Shown here: positions 8,842-17,973 of the stretch, piece by piece
Layout of the letters: every line of letters begins with the position of its first letter
How positions within the stretch are numbered: the stretch's first letter is position 1
Assembly (NCBI RefSeq): GCF_013403925.1
Contig: NZ_JABFDJ010000002.1
Span: forward strand, 744,001 to 808,000
Source of the DNA: Winogradskyella wichelsiae
GTDB taxonomy: Bacteria > Bacteroidota > Bacteroidia > Flavobacteriales > Flavobacteriaceae
Length of the DNA: 64,000 nucleotides
Reading direction: 5' to 3'
Made by a program: the position numbers and the translations under genes
Notes under the pieces: model-generated
Database searches by the model: none
What the model saw: the letters and a program-made list of their open reading frames with translations, nothing else
Told to the model about the DNA's origin: nothing

Positions 8842-9846
8842 TTATTTATTCTCATTAATTAATGCTCTTACTTTAGCTTCTAATTCATCCATAAGATCTG
8901 GATTGTCTTTAATAATCATTTTTACTGCATCACGTCCTTGTCCTAGTTTTGTGTCACCATAGCTAAACCATGATCCACTCTTTTTAACAATTTCATGATC
9001 TACAGCTAGGTCTAAAACCTCTCCTACTTTAGAGATGCCTTGGCCATACATAATGTCAAATTCAGCCAATCTAAATGGTGGTGCAACTTTGTTTTTAACT
9101 ACTTTAACACGGGTTTTATTACCTAATACGTTACTATCACTATCTTTAATTTGTGTAGATCTTCTAATATCTAAACGAACAGAAGCATAAAACTTTAAGG
9201 CGTTACCACCTGTTGTTGTTTCTGGGTTACCGAACATTACTCCAATTTTTTCACGTAATTGGTTAATGAAAATTACAGTACAATTTGTTTTACTAATAGA
9301 AGCTGTTAATTTTCTAAGTGCTTGAGACATTAATCGTGCATGTAATCCCATTTTAGAATCTCCCATTTCACCTTCAATTTCACTCTTTGGTGTTAAGGCC
9401 GCAACAGAATCGACAACAACGATGTCAATAGCACCCGATCTAATTAAATTATCAGCAATTTCCAGTGCCTGCTCACCATTATCTGGTTGAGATATAATTA
9501 AATTGTCGATATCAATTCCTAATTTTTCAGCATATGTTCTATCAAAAGCATGCTCTGCGTCAATAAAAGCAGCAATGCCTCCTGCTTTTTGAGCTTCTGC
9601 AATAGCATGAAGTGTTAAGGTTGTTTTACCTGAAGATTCTGGACCGTATATTTCAATAACACGACCTCTTGGGTAACCGCCAACTCCTAATGCAATATCT
9701 AATCCTAATGAGCCAGAAGAGATAGCTTCAACATCTACCACAGCTTGATCGCTCATTTTCATTACTGTTCCTTTCCCGTAAGCCTTATCTAACTTGTCTA
9801 AAGTTAATTTTAAAGCTTTTAATTTTGCGTCTTTTTCACTACTCAT
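8842..9846 (-). CDS. recA: Recombinase RecA
   Basis: DNA strand-exchange ATPase for homologous recombination and SOS induction. Walker A is GPESSGKT (68-75 of the form chosen here), followed by the conserved VVVDSVAAL Walker B and the [17 protein letters not shown] stretch of loop 2. A longer frame starts at 9873, but family members normally begin [25 protein letters not shown] -7 box at 9885-9892 would put the transcript start only about 7 bases before the upstream ATG. I therefore chose the Met at 9846, giving 334 residues. It is a single gene with its own terminator. Confidence 0.95.
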   Translation of the reverse strand: MSSEKDAKLKALKLTLDKLDKAYGKGTVMKMSDQAVVDVEAISSGSLGLDIALGVGGYPRGRVIEIYGPESSGKTTLTLHAIAEAQKAGGIAAFIDAEHAFDRTYAEKLGIDIDNLIISQPDNGEQALEIADNLIRSGAIDIVVVDSVAALTPKSEIEGEMGDSKMGLHARLMSQALRKLTASISKTNCTVIFINQLREKIGVMFGNPETTTGGNALKFYASVRLDIRRSTQIKDSDSNVLGNKTRVKVVKNKVAPPFRLAEFDIMYGQGISKVGEVLDLAVDHEIVKKSGSWFSYGDTKLGQGRDAVKMIIKDNPDLMDELEAKVRALINENK

Positions 9847-9884
9847 ATGTTCTTTTTTCTTAGAATTCTTCATTAATTATTATT

Positions 9885-9892
9885 CAAAAATA
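9885..9892 (-). promoter_or_regulatory. Putative -7 box of recA
   Basis: Minus-strand TATTTTTG fits TAnnTTTG and lies about 40 bases before the chosen recA start. No TTTG at the right -33 distance, so moderate support only. No SOS-box-like palindrome was recognised. Confidence 0.4.
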
Positions 9893-10192
9893 CCACTTAT
9901 TTTAATTAATAACATTTCTCGTTTCAAATTACTACAAATGAAAGTTATGTTTTTTTGCCATTTATTTTAATGCGGAAGTTATAAATCTTCAATTCCATTT
10001 GGTATGTGAGGTGAAAATCAATTTTTACATCTACTAAGTGAAAATGAAAATAATTGCTCTGATTAAATTTAAAGAGTCAATTGGTTTTCGACTTTTAAAT
10101 TTTTAAGTAATGTATTTGGTGTTTCAGTTGCTGTTAAATCCTCTGTGACTGTTAAACCGATGTAGATTAATTTTTAAGTTAGTAAGTTAATC
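9893..10192. other. recA-trhO intergenic region without ORF
   Basis: Three hundred bases without a credible reading frame. A plus-strand terminator closes the region although no plus-strand gene lies upstream, so a short untranslated RNA is possible (see findings). Confidence 0.35.
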
Positions 10193-10224
10193 AAGCACTA
10201 TGAGATATTCTTAGTGCTTTTTTT
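10193..10224 (+). terminator. Orphan plus-strand terminator
   Basis: AAGCACTA / TAGTGCTT with an 11-base loop, followed by a T-run to 10224. The nearest upstream gene (recA) points the other way, so it terminates an unseen transcript. Confidence 0.6.
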
Positions 10225-10256
10225 GTGCTTCAGTATTTCGTTTTCGTTAAAAATGA

Positions 10257-10264
10257 TACCTTTG
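10257..10264 (+). promoter_or_regulatory. -7 box of the trhO-trhP-ferredoxin operon
   Basis: TACCTTTG lies 37 bases before the trhO ATG and matches TAnnTTTG. The -33 region (TTTCG) is only a partial match. Confidence 0.5.
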
Positions 10265-10301
10265 CGGCTAATTATTCTTTAACCTTAAAAATTAGTATAG
10301 C

Positions 10302-11375
10302 ATGCAACTGTACAATAACTTAAGTGCTAAAGAAAGAGCAGAACTTATTGAACAAGCGGGAAAAGAACGCTTAACAATCTCTTTCTACAAGTACGCCAAA
10401 ATTAATAATACCGAAATTTTTAGAAATCACTTATTTCTTGCTTGGGATCAATTAGAGGTCTTAGGTAGAATCTACGTGGCAACCGAAGGGATTAATGCCC
10501 AGCTGTCTGTACCTGCAGAAAATTTTGAAGCTTTCAAAAATCATTTAGATACCATTACATTTTTAGAAAATGTAAGATTAAATATCGCTGTAGAGCACGA
10601 TAATTTTGCCTTTTTAAAGTTGAAAGTCAAAGTCCGTAAAAAAATAGTAGCAGATGGTTTAAACGATATGTCTTTCGATGTTACCAACAAGGGTGTTCAC
10701 GTCAATGCTGAGAAATTTAATGAACTCATTGAAGATCCAAACACGGTTTTGGTAGATATGCGTAATCATTATGAAAGCGAAATTGGTCATTTTAAAAATG
10801 CAGTGACACCAGATGTCGATACTTTTAGAGAATCTTTAGATTTAATTGAAGAAGATTTAAGAGAACATAAGGAGGACAAGAAGTTAGTAATGTATTGTAC
10901 AGGCGGAATTAGATGTGAAAAAGCAAGTGCATATTACAAACATAAAGGCTTTAAAAATGTATTTCAGCTCGAAGGTGGTATTATTAATTACGTGAGACAA
11001 ATTGAAGCAGAGGGTTTAGAAAATAAATTCTTAGGCAAAAACTTTGTATTCGACGAAAGACGATCAGAGCGTATCAGTGAAGATGTAATTGCTAATTGTC
11101 ATCAATGTGGTGAGCCTGCAGATTTACATACCAATTGTGCTAATGAGGCTTGTCATTTATTGTTCATTCAATGCGATTCTTGTAAGGAGAAAATGGAAAA
11201 CTGTTGTTCTACTAACTGTATGGAAATAAACAGATTACCACACGAAGAACAAAAAGCACTTCGAAAAGGACAGGGGAATAGTAATGATATTTTCAAAAAA
11301 GGAAGAGCAGATCATTTGCCATTTAAAAAGGACTTGAGAAATATTTTTGAGACTTTGAAAACAGATAAAATCTAA
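10302..11375 (+). CDS. trhO: tRNA uridine-34 hydroxylase TrhO (rhodanese-like)
   Basis: Oxygen-dependent hydroxylation of U34 to 5-hydroxyuridine in tRNA anticodons, as known for E. coli TrhO (YceA). An N-terminal acylphosphatase-like region (about 25-115) precedes a rhodanese domain (about 140-240) with the active loop CTGGIRCEKA (catalytic Cys199, second Cys205). A C-terminal Cys-rich segment (CHQCGEPADLH..CHLLFIQC..CENC-like pattern) probably binds zinc. Length 357 agrees with the family. It is the first gene of a three-gene operon; the U32 gene starts 6 bases after the stop. Confidence 0.92.
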   Translation: MQLYNNLSAKERAELIEQAGKERLTISFYKYAKINNTEIFRNHLFLAWDQLEVLGRIYVATEGINAQLSVPAENFEAFKNHLDTITFLENVRLNIAVEHDNFAFLKLKVKVRKKIVADGLNDMSFDVTNKGVHVNAEKFNELIEDPNTVLVDMRNHYESEIGHFKNAVTPDVDTFRESLDLIEEDLREHKEDKKLVMYCTGGIRCEKASAYYKHKGFKNVFQLEGGIINYVRQIEAEGLENKFLGKNFVFDERRSERISEDVIANCHQCGEPADLHTNCANEACHLLFIQCDSCKEKMENCCSTNCMEINRLPHEEQKALRKGQGNSNDIFKKGRADHLPFKKDLRNIFETLKTDKI

Positions 11376-11381
11376 ATTCCG

Positions 11382-12626
11382 ATGCAAAACATTGAATTAA
11401 TGGCACCTGCCGGTAATTTTGAGTCCTTGCAGGCAGCTTTAGATAACGGTGCAGATTCTATCTATTTTGGAGTAGAGCAACTTAACATGAGAGCGAGAGC
11501 TTCAGTTAATTTTACTCTAGATGATTTACAAGAAATCGTAAAACGTTGCGAAGCCAAAAACGTTCGAAGCTACCTTACTTTAAACACCATAATTTATGAT
11601 CACGATTTATCGATTGTAAAAACCTTGATTAAAAAAGCAAAAGAAGCTAATATTACTGCTGTTATTGCTATGGATCAAGCGGTGATTGCTGTGGCAAGAG
11701 AACATGGTATGGAAGTGCATATTTCTACCCAAATTAATGTCACTAATATTGAAACCGTAAAATTCTACGCGCTTTTTGCAGATACTATGGTGTTAAGTAG
11801 AGAGTTGAGTTTACGTCAAGTAAAGCACATTACCGAGCAAATTGAAAAAGAACAAATAAAAGGCCCTTCTGGAAGATTGATAGAAATTGAAATTTTTGGT
11901 CATGGTGCACTTTGTATGGCTGTTTCAGGTAAATGTTATATGAGTTTACATTCTAGTAATTCTTCAGCAAATAGAGGGGCTTGCAAACAAAATTGCAGAA
12001 AAAAATATACCGTTATTGATCAGGAAACTGGTTTTGAAATGGAATTAGATAACGAGTATATCATGTCGCCGAAAGATTTGTGTACTATCGATTTTTTAGA
12101 TGAAATTGCTGAAGCTGGAGTTAAGGTTTTAAAAATTGAAGGGCGAGGTAGAGCACCAGAATATGTCGCTAAAGTTATTAAATGCTACCGTGATGCCATA
12201 GATAGTGTTGCAAACGACACTTACAGCAAAGAAAAAGTGATTTCTTGGATGCAAGATTTAGAAAAAGTCTATAATCGAGGTTTTTGGAGTGGTTACTATT
12301 TAGGTCAGAAATTAGGTGAATGGAGTACGGGTTCTGGGTCTCATGCTGTGCAGAAAAAAGTATATTTAGGTAAAGGCACACATTTTTATCCGAAAGCTAA
12401 AATTGGTGAATTTAAAATTGAAGCTTATGATATTACAGTTGGTGATACTGTTTTAGTAACTGGGCCAACTACAGGTGCTAAAGAAATGGAAGTAACTGAA
12501 ATGATGGTGAATGATTTAAAATCTGAAAAAGGAAGCAAAGGAGATGTGATTACCATTCCTTTAAACTTTAGAATCAGGGCTTCAGATAAATTGTATAAAA
12601 TTGTAGAAAATAAAGTTGAAGCTTAA
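11382..12626 (+). CDS. trhP: U32-family tRNA hydroxylation protein (TrhP-like)
   Basis: Peptidase-U32-family protein; characterised relatives (E. coli TrhP/YegQ, B. subtilis TrhP) make 5-hydroxyuridine at tRNA U34 using prephenate. The family signature spans EIFGHGALCMAVSGKCYMS, with Cys178 and Cys185. Two more cysteines (201 and 205) follow; such a Cys set is expected to hold an iron-sulfur cluster. A TIM-barrel-like N-terminal half is followed by a C-terminal beta domain. The 414-residue length is in range. It is preceded by trhO, whose product makes the same modification by another chemistry, and its stop overlaps the start of a ferredoxin. The relative RlhA (23S rRNA hydroxylation) is a less likely alternative given the trhO neighbour. 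Confidence 0.82.
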   Translation: MQNIELMAPAGNFESLQAALDNGADSIYFGVEQLNMRARASVNFTLDDLQEIVKRCEAKNVRSYLTLNTIIYDHDLSIVKTLIKKAKEANITAVIAMDQAVIAVAREHGMEVHISTQINVTNIETVKFYALFADTMVLSRELSLRQVKHITEQIEKEQIKGPSGRLIEIEIFGHGALCMAVSGKCYMSLHSSNSSANRGACKQNCRKKYTVIDQETGFEMELDNEYIMSPKDLCTIDFLDEIAEAGVKVLKIEGRGRAPEYVAKVIKCYRDAIDSVANDTYSKEKVISWMQDLEKVYNRGFWSGYYLGQKLGEWSTGSGSHAVQKKVYLGKGTHFYPKAKIGEFKIEAYDITVGDTVLVTGPTTGAKEMEVTEMMVNDLKSEKGSKGDVITIPLNFRIRASDKLYKIVENKVEA

Positions 12627-12856
12627 TGGTGATTGTAACCTTGCAACGCAAAAAATGTATTGGCTGTAATTACTGCGTAGAAATGGCACCAAGTCAATTT
12701 CAGATGTCAAAGAAAGACGGAAAAACAGTTTTATTAAATACCAATGAAAAAAAAGGCTTTTATACATTGAAATCAAACGATTATACAATTTTAGAAGCTT
12801 GTGAAAATGCATCCAAAGCTTGTCCTGTAAATATCATTTCTGTAAAGGTTAATTGA
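12626..12856 (+). CDS. Single-cluster ferredoxin
   Basis: A 76-residue electron carrier with CxxCxxC at Cys11/14/17 and a distal CP pair (Cys66-Pro67), the pattern of a one-[4Fe-4S] ferredoxin. An extra Cys59 may form a disulfide or a vestigial second site. The start codon overlaps the trhP stop by one base (TAATG), implying translational coupling. This makes it the probable electron donor or cluster partner of the U32 hydroxylation protein; that link is inferred from context. It is last in the trhO-trhP operon. Confidence 0.85.
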   Translation: MVIVTLQRKKCIGCNYCVEMAPSQFQMSKKDGKTVLLNTNEKKGFYTLKSNDYTILEACENASKACPVNIISVKVN

Positions 12857-13014
12857 TTGTAAGTACACGGTTTTAATAGAGTTTTGGATTCCTATTATAT
12901 TGTAATAACAAATCAGATTTTAGCTAACTCAGGAAATAATCTTATCTTTACTCATTAATTATTTACGAATCCTCTATTTAGGCTTATGTGGTCTAGATTT
13001 AATATATAAATTTT

Positions 13015-14241
13015 ATGGCTTGTAACAGTTGCTCAACTGGTAATGATGGCCAACCAAAAGGATGTAAAAGCAATGGGACTTGTGGCACAGATAGCTGCAA
13101 TAAACTTACTGTTTTTGATTGGTTAGCTAACATGTCGCTTCCTAACGGACAACAGCCTTTTGTAGGTGTTGAGGTACGTTTTAAGAACGGCAGAAAACAA
13201 TATTATAAAAATACAGAAAACCTCACTTTAAGCATCGGTGATATTGTGGCAACACAAGCTAAATCAGGTCACGATATCGGAATGGTTACGCTTACTGGAG
13301 AATTGGTAAGCATACAAATGAAGCGTAAGAAAGTAAGACTTGACGACGCAGAAAATGTTCTAAAAATATATCGAAAAGCATCTCAAAAAGATATTGATAT
13401 TTGGTCTGAAGCTAGAGATAGAGAAGAGCCAATGAAGGTTAAGGCACGTCAGTTTGCTATAGACTTAAATCTGAAAATGAAAATTTCAGATATTGAATTT
13501 CAAGGTGATGCAAGTAAAGCTACGTTTTATTACACAGCAGAAGAACGCGTAGATTTTAGAGAACTAATTAAAGTTTTTGCCCGTGAGTTTAGAACACGTA
13601 TAGAAATGAAACAAGTTGGTTTTAGACAAGAAGCTGCAAGACTTGGAGGTATTGGTTCTTGTGGTAGAGAGTTGTGTTGCTCTACTTGGTTAACTGATTT
13701 TAGATCCGTAAGCACATCAGCAGCACGTTACCAACAATTATCTTTAAATCCGTTAAAACTTGCAGGACAATGTGGAAAGCTTAAATGTTGTCTTAATTAC
13801 GAGTTAGATGCCTACCTAGATGCCTTAAAAGCATTCCCAAAGTCAGATGTTAAGTTGTATACAGAGAAAGGAAACGCAGTTTGCCAAAAAACGGATATTT
13901 TTAAAGGTTTAATGTGGTATGCTTATGAAGGCGAATGGATGAATTGGCATATTATCACTACAGAACAAGCCAATGAGATTATTGATAAAAATAAGAAAAG
14001 AGAAAAAGTAGCAAGTCTCGAAATGTATGCTGTTGAGCATATACAAGACACTAAAACTGAATTTGAAAACGTTGTTGGTCAAGATAGTTTAACACGTTTC
14101 GATAATCCAAAGTCGAATAAGAAACGTAAAAACAGTAGGAATACTAAAAACAGTAACAGTACTAATAAGAATAAATCTAGAAATAGAAGCCGTGATCAAA
14201 GTTCTAATGCAAAGCCAAAGCCGAATGCAAAGAAAAATTAA
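13015..14241 (+). CDS. ricT: RicT/PSP1-domain iron-sulfur protein
   Basis: Homolog of B. subtilis RicT (YaaT), a subunit of the Fe-S Ric complex that promotes RNase Y-dependent mRNA maturation there; the role in Bacteroidota is not established. An N-terminal Cys-rich motif (Cys3, 6, 17, 23, 28) could bind a cluster. The PSP1 core follows, with the hallmark CGRELCCSTWL (about 215-225) and CGKLKCC (about 251-257). The last ~60 residues are a low-complexity Lys/Asn/Ser/Arg tail, probably RNA-binding or disordered. Its 3' end overlaps the gldH start by 17 bases, so the two are coupled. Confidence 0.9.
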   Translation: MACNSCSTGNDGQPKGCKSNGTCGTDSCNKLTVFDWLANMSLPNGQQPFVGVEVRFKNGRKQYYKNTENLTLSIGDIVATQAKSGHDIGMVTLTGELVSIQMKRKKVRLDDAENVLKIYRKASQKDIDIWSEARDREEPMKVKARQFAIDLNLKMKISDIEFQGDASKATFYYTAEERVDFRELIKVFAREFRTRIEMKQVGFRQEAARLGGIGSCGRELCCSTWLTDFRSVSTSAARYQQLSLNPLKLAGQCGKLKCCLNYELDAYLDALKAFPKSDVKLYTEKGNAVCQKTDIFKGLMWYAYEGEWMNWHIITTEQANEIIDKNKKREKVASLEMYAVEHIQDTKTEFENVVGQDSLTRFDNPKSNKKRKNSRNTKNSNSTNKNKSRNRSRDQSSNAKPKPNAKKN

Positions 14242-14728
14242 GGGGTTATTTATTGTAATAATAGGTTGTTTTTTTGTGGTAAGTTGCGATTCTAATGCTG
14301 TTTTTGATAATTACAAATCAATATCTAAAGGGTGGCATAAAGATTCTATAGCTTCATTTAATTTTAAAGCTCCAGATACCATAGAAAATTATAATTTATA
14401 CGTCAATCTAAGAAATACAAATGCCTATAAGTTTAGTAACTTATTTTTAATCGTAGAATTAGATTATCCTAACGGAAAAGCGGTTAAAGATACTTTAGAG
14501 TATAAAATGGCAGCACCTAATGGTGAGTTGCTAGGAACAGGTTTTTCTGATTTAAAAGAAAATAAATTGTGGTTTAGAGGTTTTAACAAGCCATTTAAAT
14601 TTAACGAAGAAGGACAATATAAGGTTAATATTCAACACGCCATGAGAAACAATGGTGATGTTAATGGAGTAGAGTATTTAAAAGGAATAACAGAAGTTGG
14701 GTTTAGAGTAGAAAAAGCTCAAAAATAG
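14225..14728 (+). CDS. gldH: Gliding motility lipoprotein GldH
   Basis: Component required for Bacteroidota gliding and T9SS function, a lipoprotein of the cell envelope. The longest frame starts at 14192, but the signal peptide begins naturally at the Met at 14225 (MQRKIKGLF..). This gives a 167-residue precursor with lipobox VVSC and acylated Cys at about residue 21. The body carries the NFKAPDTIENYNLYVNLRN region typical of GldH. It overlaps ricT by 17 bases and is followed after 5 bases by a class A penicillin-binding protein, so all three are one transcript. Its presence supports gliding ability and matches the two T9SS cargo proteins in this window. Confidence 0.92.
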   Translation: MQRKIKGLFIVIIGCFFVVSCDSNAVFDNYKSISKGWHKDSIASFNFKAPDTIENYNLYVNLRNTNAYKFSNLFLIVELDYPNGKAVKDTLEYKMAAPNGELLGTGFSDLKENKLWFRGFNKPFKFNEEGQYKVNIQHAMRNNGDVNGVEYLKGITEVGFRVEKAQK

Positions 14729-14733
14729 TAAGT

Positions 14734-17091
14734 ATGGCAAAAAAGAAAACAGTAAAATCTAAATCAGAAACATTAGGTTTTGCAAAATATGTACGTTGGT
14801 TTTGGATTCTATTCATAGGTGGTATTTCAGCAATTGTATTATTATTTTTATTCGCGTCTTGGGGGTTTTTAGGTGAAATGCCCGATTATACCAGATTAGA
14901 GAATCCTGAAACAAATTTAGCTTCAGAAATTATTTCTTCAAATGATGAAACACTGGGTAAGTTTTATTTTGATGATAATAGAACCCCAATTGGTTTTAAT
15001 GACTTACCAAAAAATTTGGTAGATGCATTGGTTGCAACAGAAGATATACGATTTTACGAGCACTCCGGTATTGATGGAAGAGGAACTTTAAGAGCTATTT
15101 ATAAATTAGGTGCTGGTGGTGGAGCAAGTACTGTTTCTCAGCAATTGGCAAAAAATTTATTTACAAAACAGGTTTCTTCAAATATTGTAGAGCGGCTTTC
15201 TCAAAAAGTAAGAGAGTGGGTTATTGCTATCCGTTTAGAGCGTCAATATACAAAGGAAGAAATCATTGCTATGTATTTTAACATTGTTGATTTCAACAAC
15301 AACGCAGATGGTATACGTAGTGCTTCTAGAATATATTTTGGCAAAGAGCCAAGGGATTTAGATATTAAAGAATCTACGATGATTGTTGGGATGTTAAAAA
15401 ACCCTTCGTTATATAATCCTAGACCTCAAAAAAACCCCGTTGGTGTTAGAAATAGACGGAATGTTGTTTTAGCTCAAATGGCTAAATATGATTACATCAC
15501 TGAGGAGGTAAAAGATTCTCTTCAAAAAACAGAATTAGATTTAAACTATTCACCAGAATCACATCGCGAAGGTATTGCTACTTATTTTAGAGAGTATCTG
15601 AGAGGTTTTATGAAAGATTGGGCTAAAGAAGAAAAGAATATGAAACCAGATGGTAATAAATATAATTTATATACCGATGGTCTTAAAATCTACACAACAA
15701 TAGATTCTCGAATGCAGAAATATGCCGAAACTGCGGTTGAACAGCATATGTCCAAATTACAAGCAGAGTTTGATAATCAAAATACACCAGATCGTAATAA
15801 AACAGCACCGTTCTTAGATCTAAGAGAGTCTGAGGTTACAAACCTATTAAATGACGCGATGAAACGTGGTGAGCGTTGGAGAATACTTAAGAAGCAAGGG
15901 AAATCTGATAAAGAGATTCGTGCCTCATTTGATAAACCAATAGATATGAGGGTTTTTAAATGGGTTAACGGTAAGGCTAGTGAAGTAGATACGGTAATGA
16001 AACCAATTGACTCTATGCGTTATTATAAATCATTTTTACGTACAGGGATGATGTCAATGGAACCACAAACTGGGCACGTTAAAGCGTGGGTTGGTGGTAT
16101 AGATTATAGAAATTTTCAATACGATATGGTGAAGCAAGGGAAGCGTCAGGTGGGGTCAACCTTTAAACCTTTTGTTTATGCTACTGCTATAGATCAATTA
16201 CAATTATCACCATGCGATTATTTCCCAAGAACACAAATTACTATCGCTGCCAATAAATTTGGAAATCCAAAACCTTGGACAACCAAAAACTCCGATAACA
16301 ATTATTCAGGGGAGCAAACGCTTAAAGATGCTTTGGCAAGTTCTACAAACACTGTTACAGCAAGGTTAATGAACGAAATAGGACCTCAACCTGTTGTAGA
16401 GATGGCTAAGAAATTAGGGATTGAACAAGATATTGTGCCTGTACCAGCAATTGCTTTAGGTACAGCAGATATTAGTGTATATGAGATGGTAGCTGCCTAT
16501 TCTACATTTGCAAATAAAGGAGTGTATAACAAGCCTGTGATGGTAACACGTATTGAGGATAAAAACGGAACAGTTTTATATCAAGTAGCACCAGAAAGTA
16601 AAGATGTATTGAGTGAAGAAGTTGCTTATGTTACCGTAAATCTGATGGAAGGGGTTACACAAGCAGGTTCAGGTAAAAGACTTAGACATGATTCTGATTA
16701 CTTAAAAAACACCAAAATGTATAAAGAAGTTATGACGGGATATCCTTATAAACTTTCAAATCCAATAGCTGGTAAAACAGGAACAACCCAAAACCAAAGT
16801 GATGGTTGGTTTATGGGGATGGTACCAAATTTGGTAACAGGTGTTTGGGTTGGAGCAGAAGATAGAGCTGTACACTTTAGAAGCATTACTTACGGTCAAG
16901 GTGCATCTATGGCATTACCAATTTGGGGACTTTACATGAAAGCTTGTTATGCAGATGAAACTTTAGATGTATCTACAAGTAGTTTTGAAAAACCAAGAAA
17001 CTTATCTATTAATATAGATTGCACTGCTAAAGATGAAGGAGATATAGGTGGGCCTAGTAATCCTGAAGATGGTGTTGATTTCGATTTCTAA
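14734..17091 (+). CDS. mrcA: Bifunctional penicillin-binding protein 1A (class A PBP)
   Basis: Peptidoglycan glycosyltransferase and DD-transpeptidase anchored in the inner membrane. A short basic tail and one TM helix (about 22-45) are followed by the GT51 domain with EDIRFYEHSGID and GASTVSQQLAKNLF. The transpeptidase has SxxK at Ser475-Lys478 (GSTFKPF), SxN at Ser537-Asn539 (SSTNT) and the KTGTT box at Lys681. Length 785 is normal. The acidic C-terminus (DEGDIGGPSNPEDGVDFDF) is a flavobacterial feature. Transcribed with ricT and gldH, linking cell wall growth with envelope machinery. Confidence 0.95.
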   Translation: MAKKKTVKSKSETLGFAKYVRWFWILFIGGISAIVLLFLFASWGFLGEMPDYTRLENPETNLASEIISSNDETLGKFYFDDNRTPIGFNDLPKNLVDALVATEDIRFYEHSGIDGRGTLRAIYKLGAGGGASTVSQQLAKNLFTKQVSSNIVERLSQKVREWVIAIRLERQYTKEEIIAMYFNIVDFNNNADGIRSASRIYFGKEPRDLDIKESTMIVGMLKNPSLYNPRPQKNPVGVRNRRNVVLAQMAKYDYITEEVKDSLQKTELDLNYSPESHREGIATYFREYLRGFMKDWAKEEKNMKPDGNKYNLYTDGLKIYTTIDSRMQKYAETAVEQHMSKLQAEFDNQNTPDRNKTAPFLDLRESEVTNLLNDAMKRGERWRILKKQGKSDKEIRASFDKPIDMRVFKWVNGKASEVDTVMKPIDSMRYYKSFLRTGMMSMEPQTGHVKAWVGGIDYRNFQYDMVKQGKRQVGSTFKPFVYATAIDQLQLSPCDYFPRTQITIAANKFGNPKPWTTKNSDNNYSGEQTLKDALASSTNTVTARLMNEIGPQPVVEMAKKLGIEQDIVPVPAIALGTADISVYEMVAAYSTFANKGVYNKPVMVTRIEDKNGTVLYQVAPESKDVLSEEVAYVTVNLMEGVTQAGSGKRLRHDSDYLKNTKMYKEVMTGYPYKLSNPIAGKTGTTQNQSDGWFMGMVPNLVTGVWVGAEDRAVHFRSITYGQGASMALPIWGLYMKACYADETLDVSTSSFEKPRNLSINIDCTAKDEGDIGGPSNPEDGVDFDF

Positions 17092-17181
17092 AAGTTATTA
17101 GCGCTCATTATCTATTTAATGATTTTTAATTATTGATTTGGTGCTGATTTTTGTATTTTTAAAATGCAAAAATTAGTACCT

Positions 17182-17883
17182 ATGATTAATAAGAAAGTAG
17201 CTAATATCTCTGAAGCACTTAAAGGAGTTTCAGATAATATGACCTTTATGTTCGGTGGTTTTGGGCTATCTGGAATTCCAGAAAATGCCATTGCCCAACT
17301 CGTAAAACTAAATATTAAGGGGTTAACCTGTATTTCTAACAATGCAGGAGTTGATGACTTTGGCCTAGGTCTATTATTACAGCAAAAGCAGGTCAAAAAA
17401 ATGATTTCATCTTATGTAGGAGAGAATGACGAGTTTGAACGTCAAATGCTTTCTGGGGAATTAGATGTTGAGTTAATTCCACAAGGAACCTTAGCTGAGC
17501 GTTGTAGAGCTGCGCAATCGGGTTTTCCTGCTATCTACACACCCGCAGGTTACGGTACAGAAGTGGCCGAAGGAAAAGAAACTAGAGAATTTGATGGAAA
17601 AATGTATGTCTTAGAACATGCTTTTAAAGCCGACTTTGCTTTTATTAAAGCTTGGAAAGGTGATGCAGCAGGAAATTTAATCTTTAAAGGTACTGCTCGA
17701 AACTTTAACCCCAATATGTGTGGTGCTGCCAAAGTAACTGTCGTTGAAGTTGAAGAATTAGTTCCGGTTGGAACATTAGACCCTAACCAGATACACATTC
17801 CTGGAATATTTGTTCAACGTATTTTTCAAGGTGAAACATATGAAAAACGGATTGAACAACTTACAATAAGGCAAAGAGCTTAA
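17182..17883 (+). CDS. scoA: 3-oxoacid CoA-transferase subunit A
   Basis: Alpha subunit of a succinyl-CoA:3-ketoacid (acetoacetate) CoA-transferase, used for ketone body, leucine and butyrate-type catabolism. The N-terminal CoA-binding fold shows [16 protein letters not shown], and the [15 protein letters not shown]-like stretch and [15 protein letters not shown] are typical. The frame opens at 17164, but family members start [15 protein letters not shown], so the Met at 17182 is chosen (233 residues). The B subunit lies 79-90 bases downstream in the same direction. Confidence 0.9.
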   Translation: MINKKVANISEALKGVSDNMTFMFGGFGLSGIPENAIAQLVKLNIKGLTCISNNAGVDDFGLGLLLQQKQVKKMISSYVGENDEFERQMLSGELDVELIPQGTLAERCRAAQSGFPAIYTPAGYGTEVAEGKETREFDGKMYVLEHAFKADFAFIKAWKGDAAGNLIFKGTARNFNPNMCGAAKVTVVEVEELVPVGTLDPNQIHIPGIFVQRIFQGETYEKRIEQLTIRQRA

Positions 17884-17943
17884 AGCTTGTCCTTCTTGTT
17901 AAGGCGGGCTTTAGCAGCTAGAGTTATAGAATTAATTAAATAG

Positions 17944-17968
17944 ATTTCTGCTTTCGCAGGAATGACAG
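17944..17968. repeat. Short palindromic repeat upstream of scoB
   Basis: ATTTCTGC-TTTC-GCAGGAA followed by TGACAGA resembles the widespread TTCCTGCGAAAGCAGGAA-type intergenic palindrome. It occupies the end of the scoA-scoB gap and supplies the ATG at 17962 that lengthens the scoB frame. Confidence 0.5.
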
Positions 17969-17973
17969 AAAAT

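Noticed and set aside
9844-9873. N-terminal nine-codon extension of RecA
   Set aside because: Family members begin at MSSEKDAK, and the likely promoter leaves almost no leader before the upstream ATG.
12582-12812. 76-codon minus-strand frame over the ferredoxin gene
   Set aside because: Fully overlaps the ferredoxin, whose CxxCxxC and CP motifs are unmistakable.
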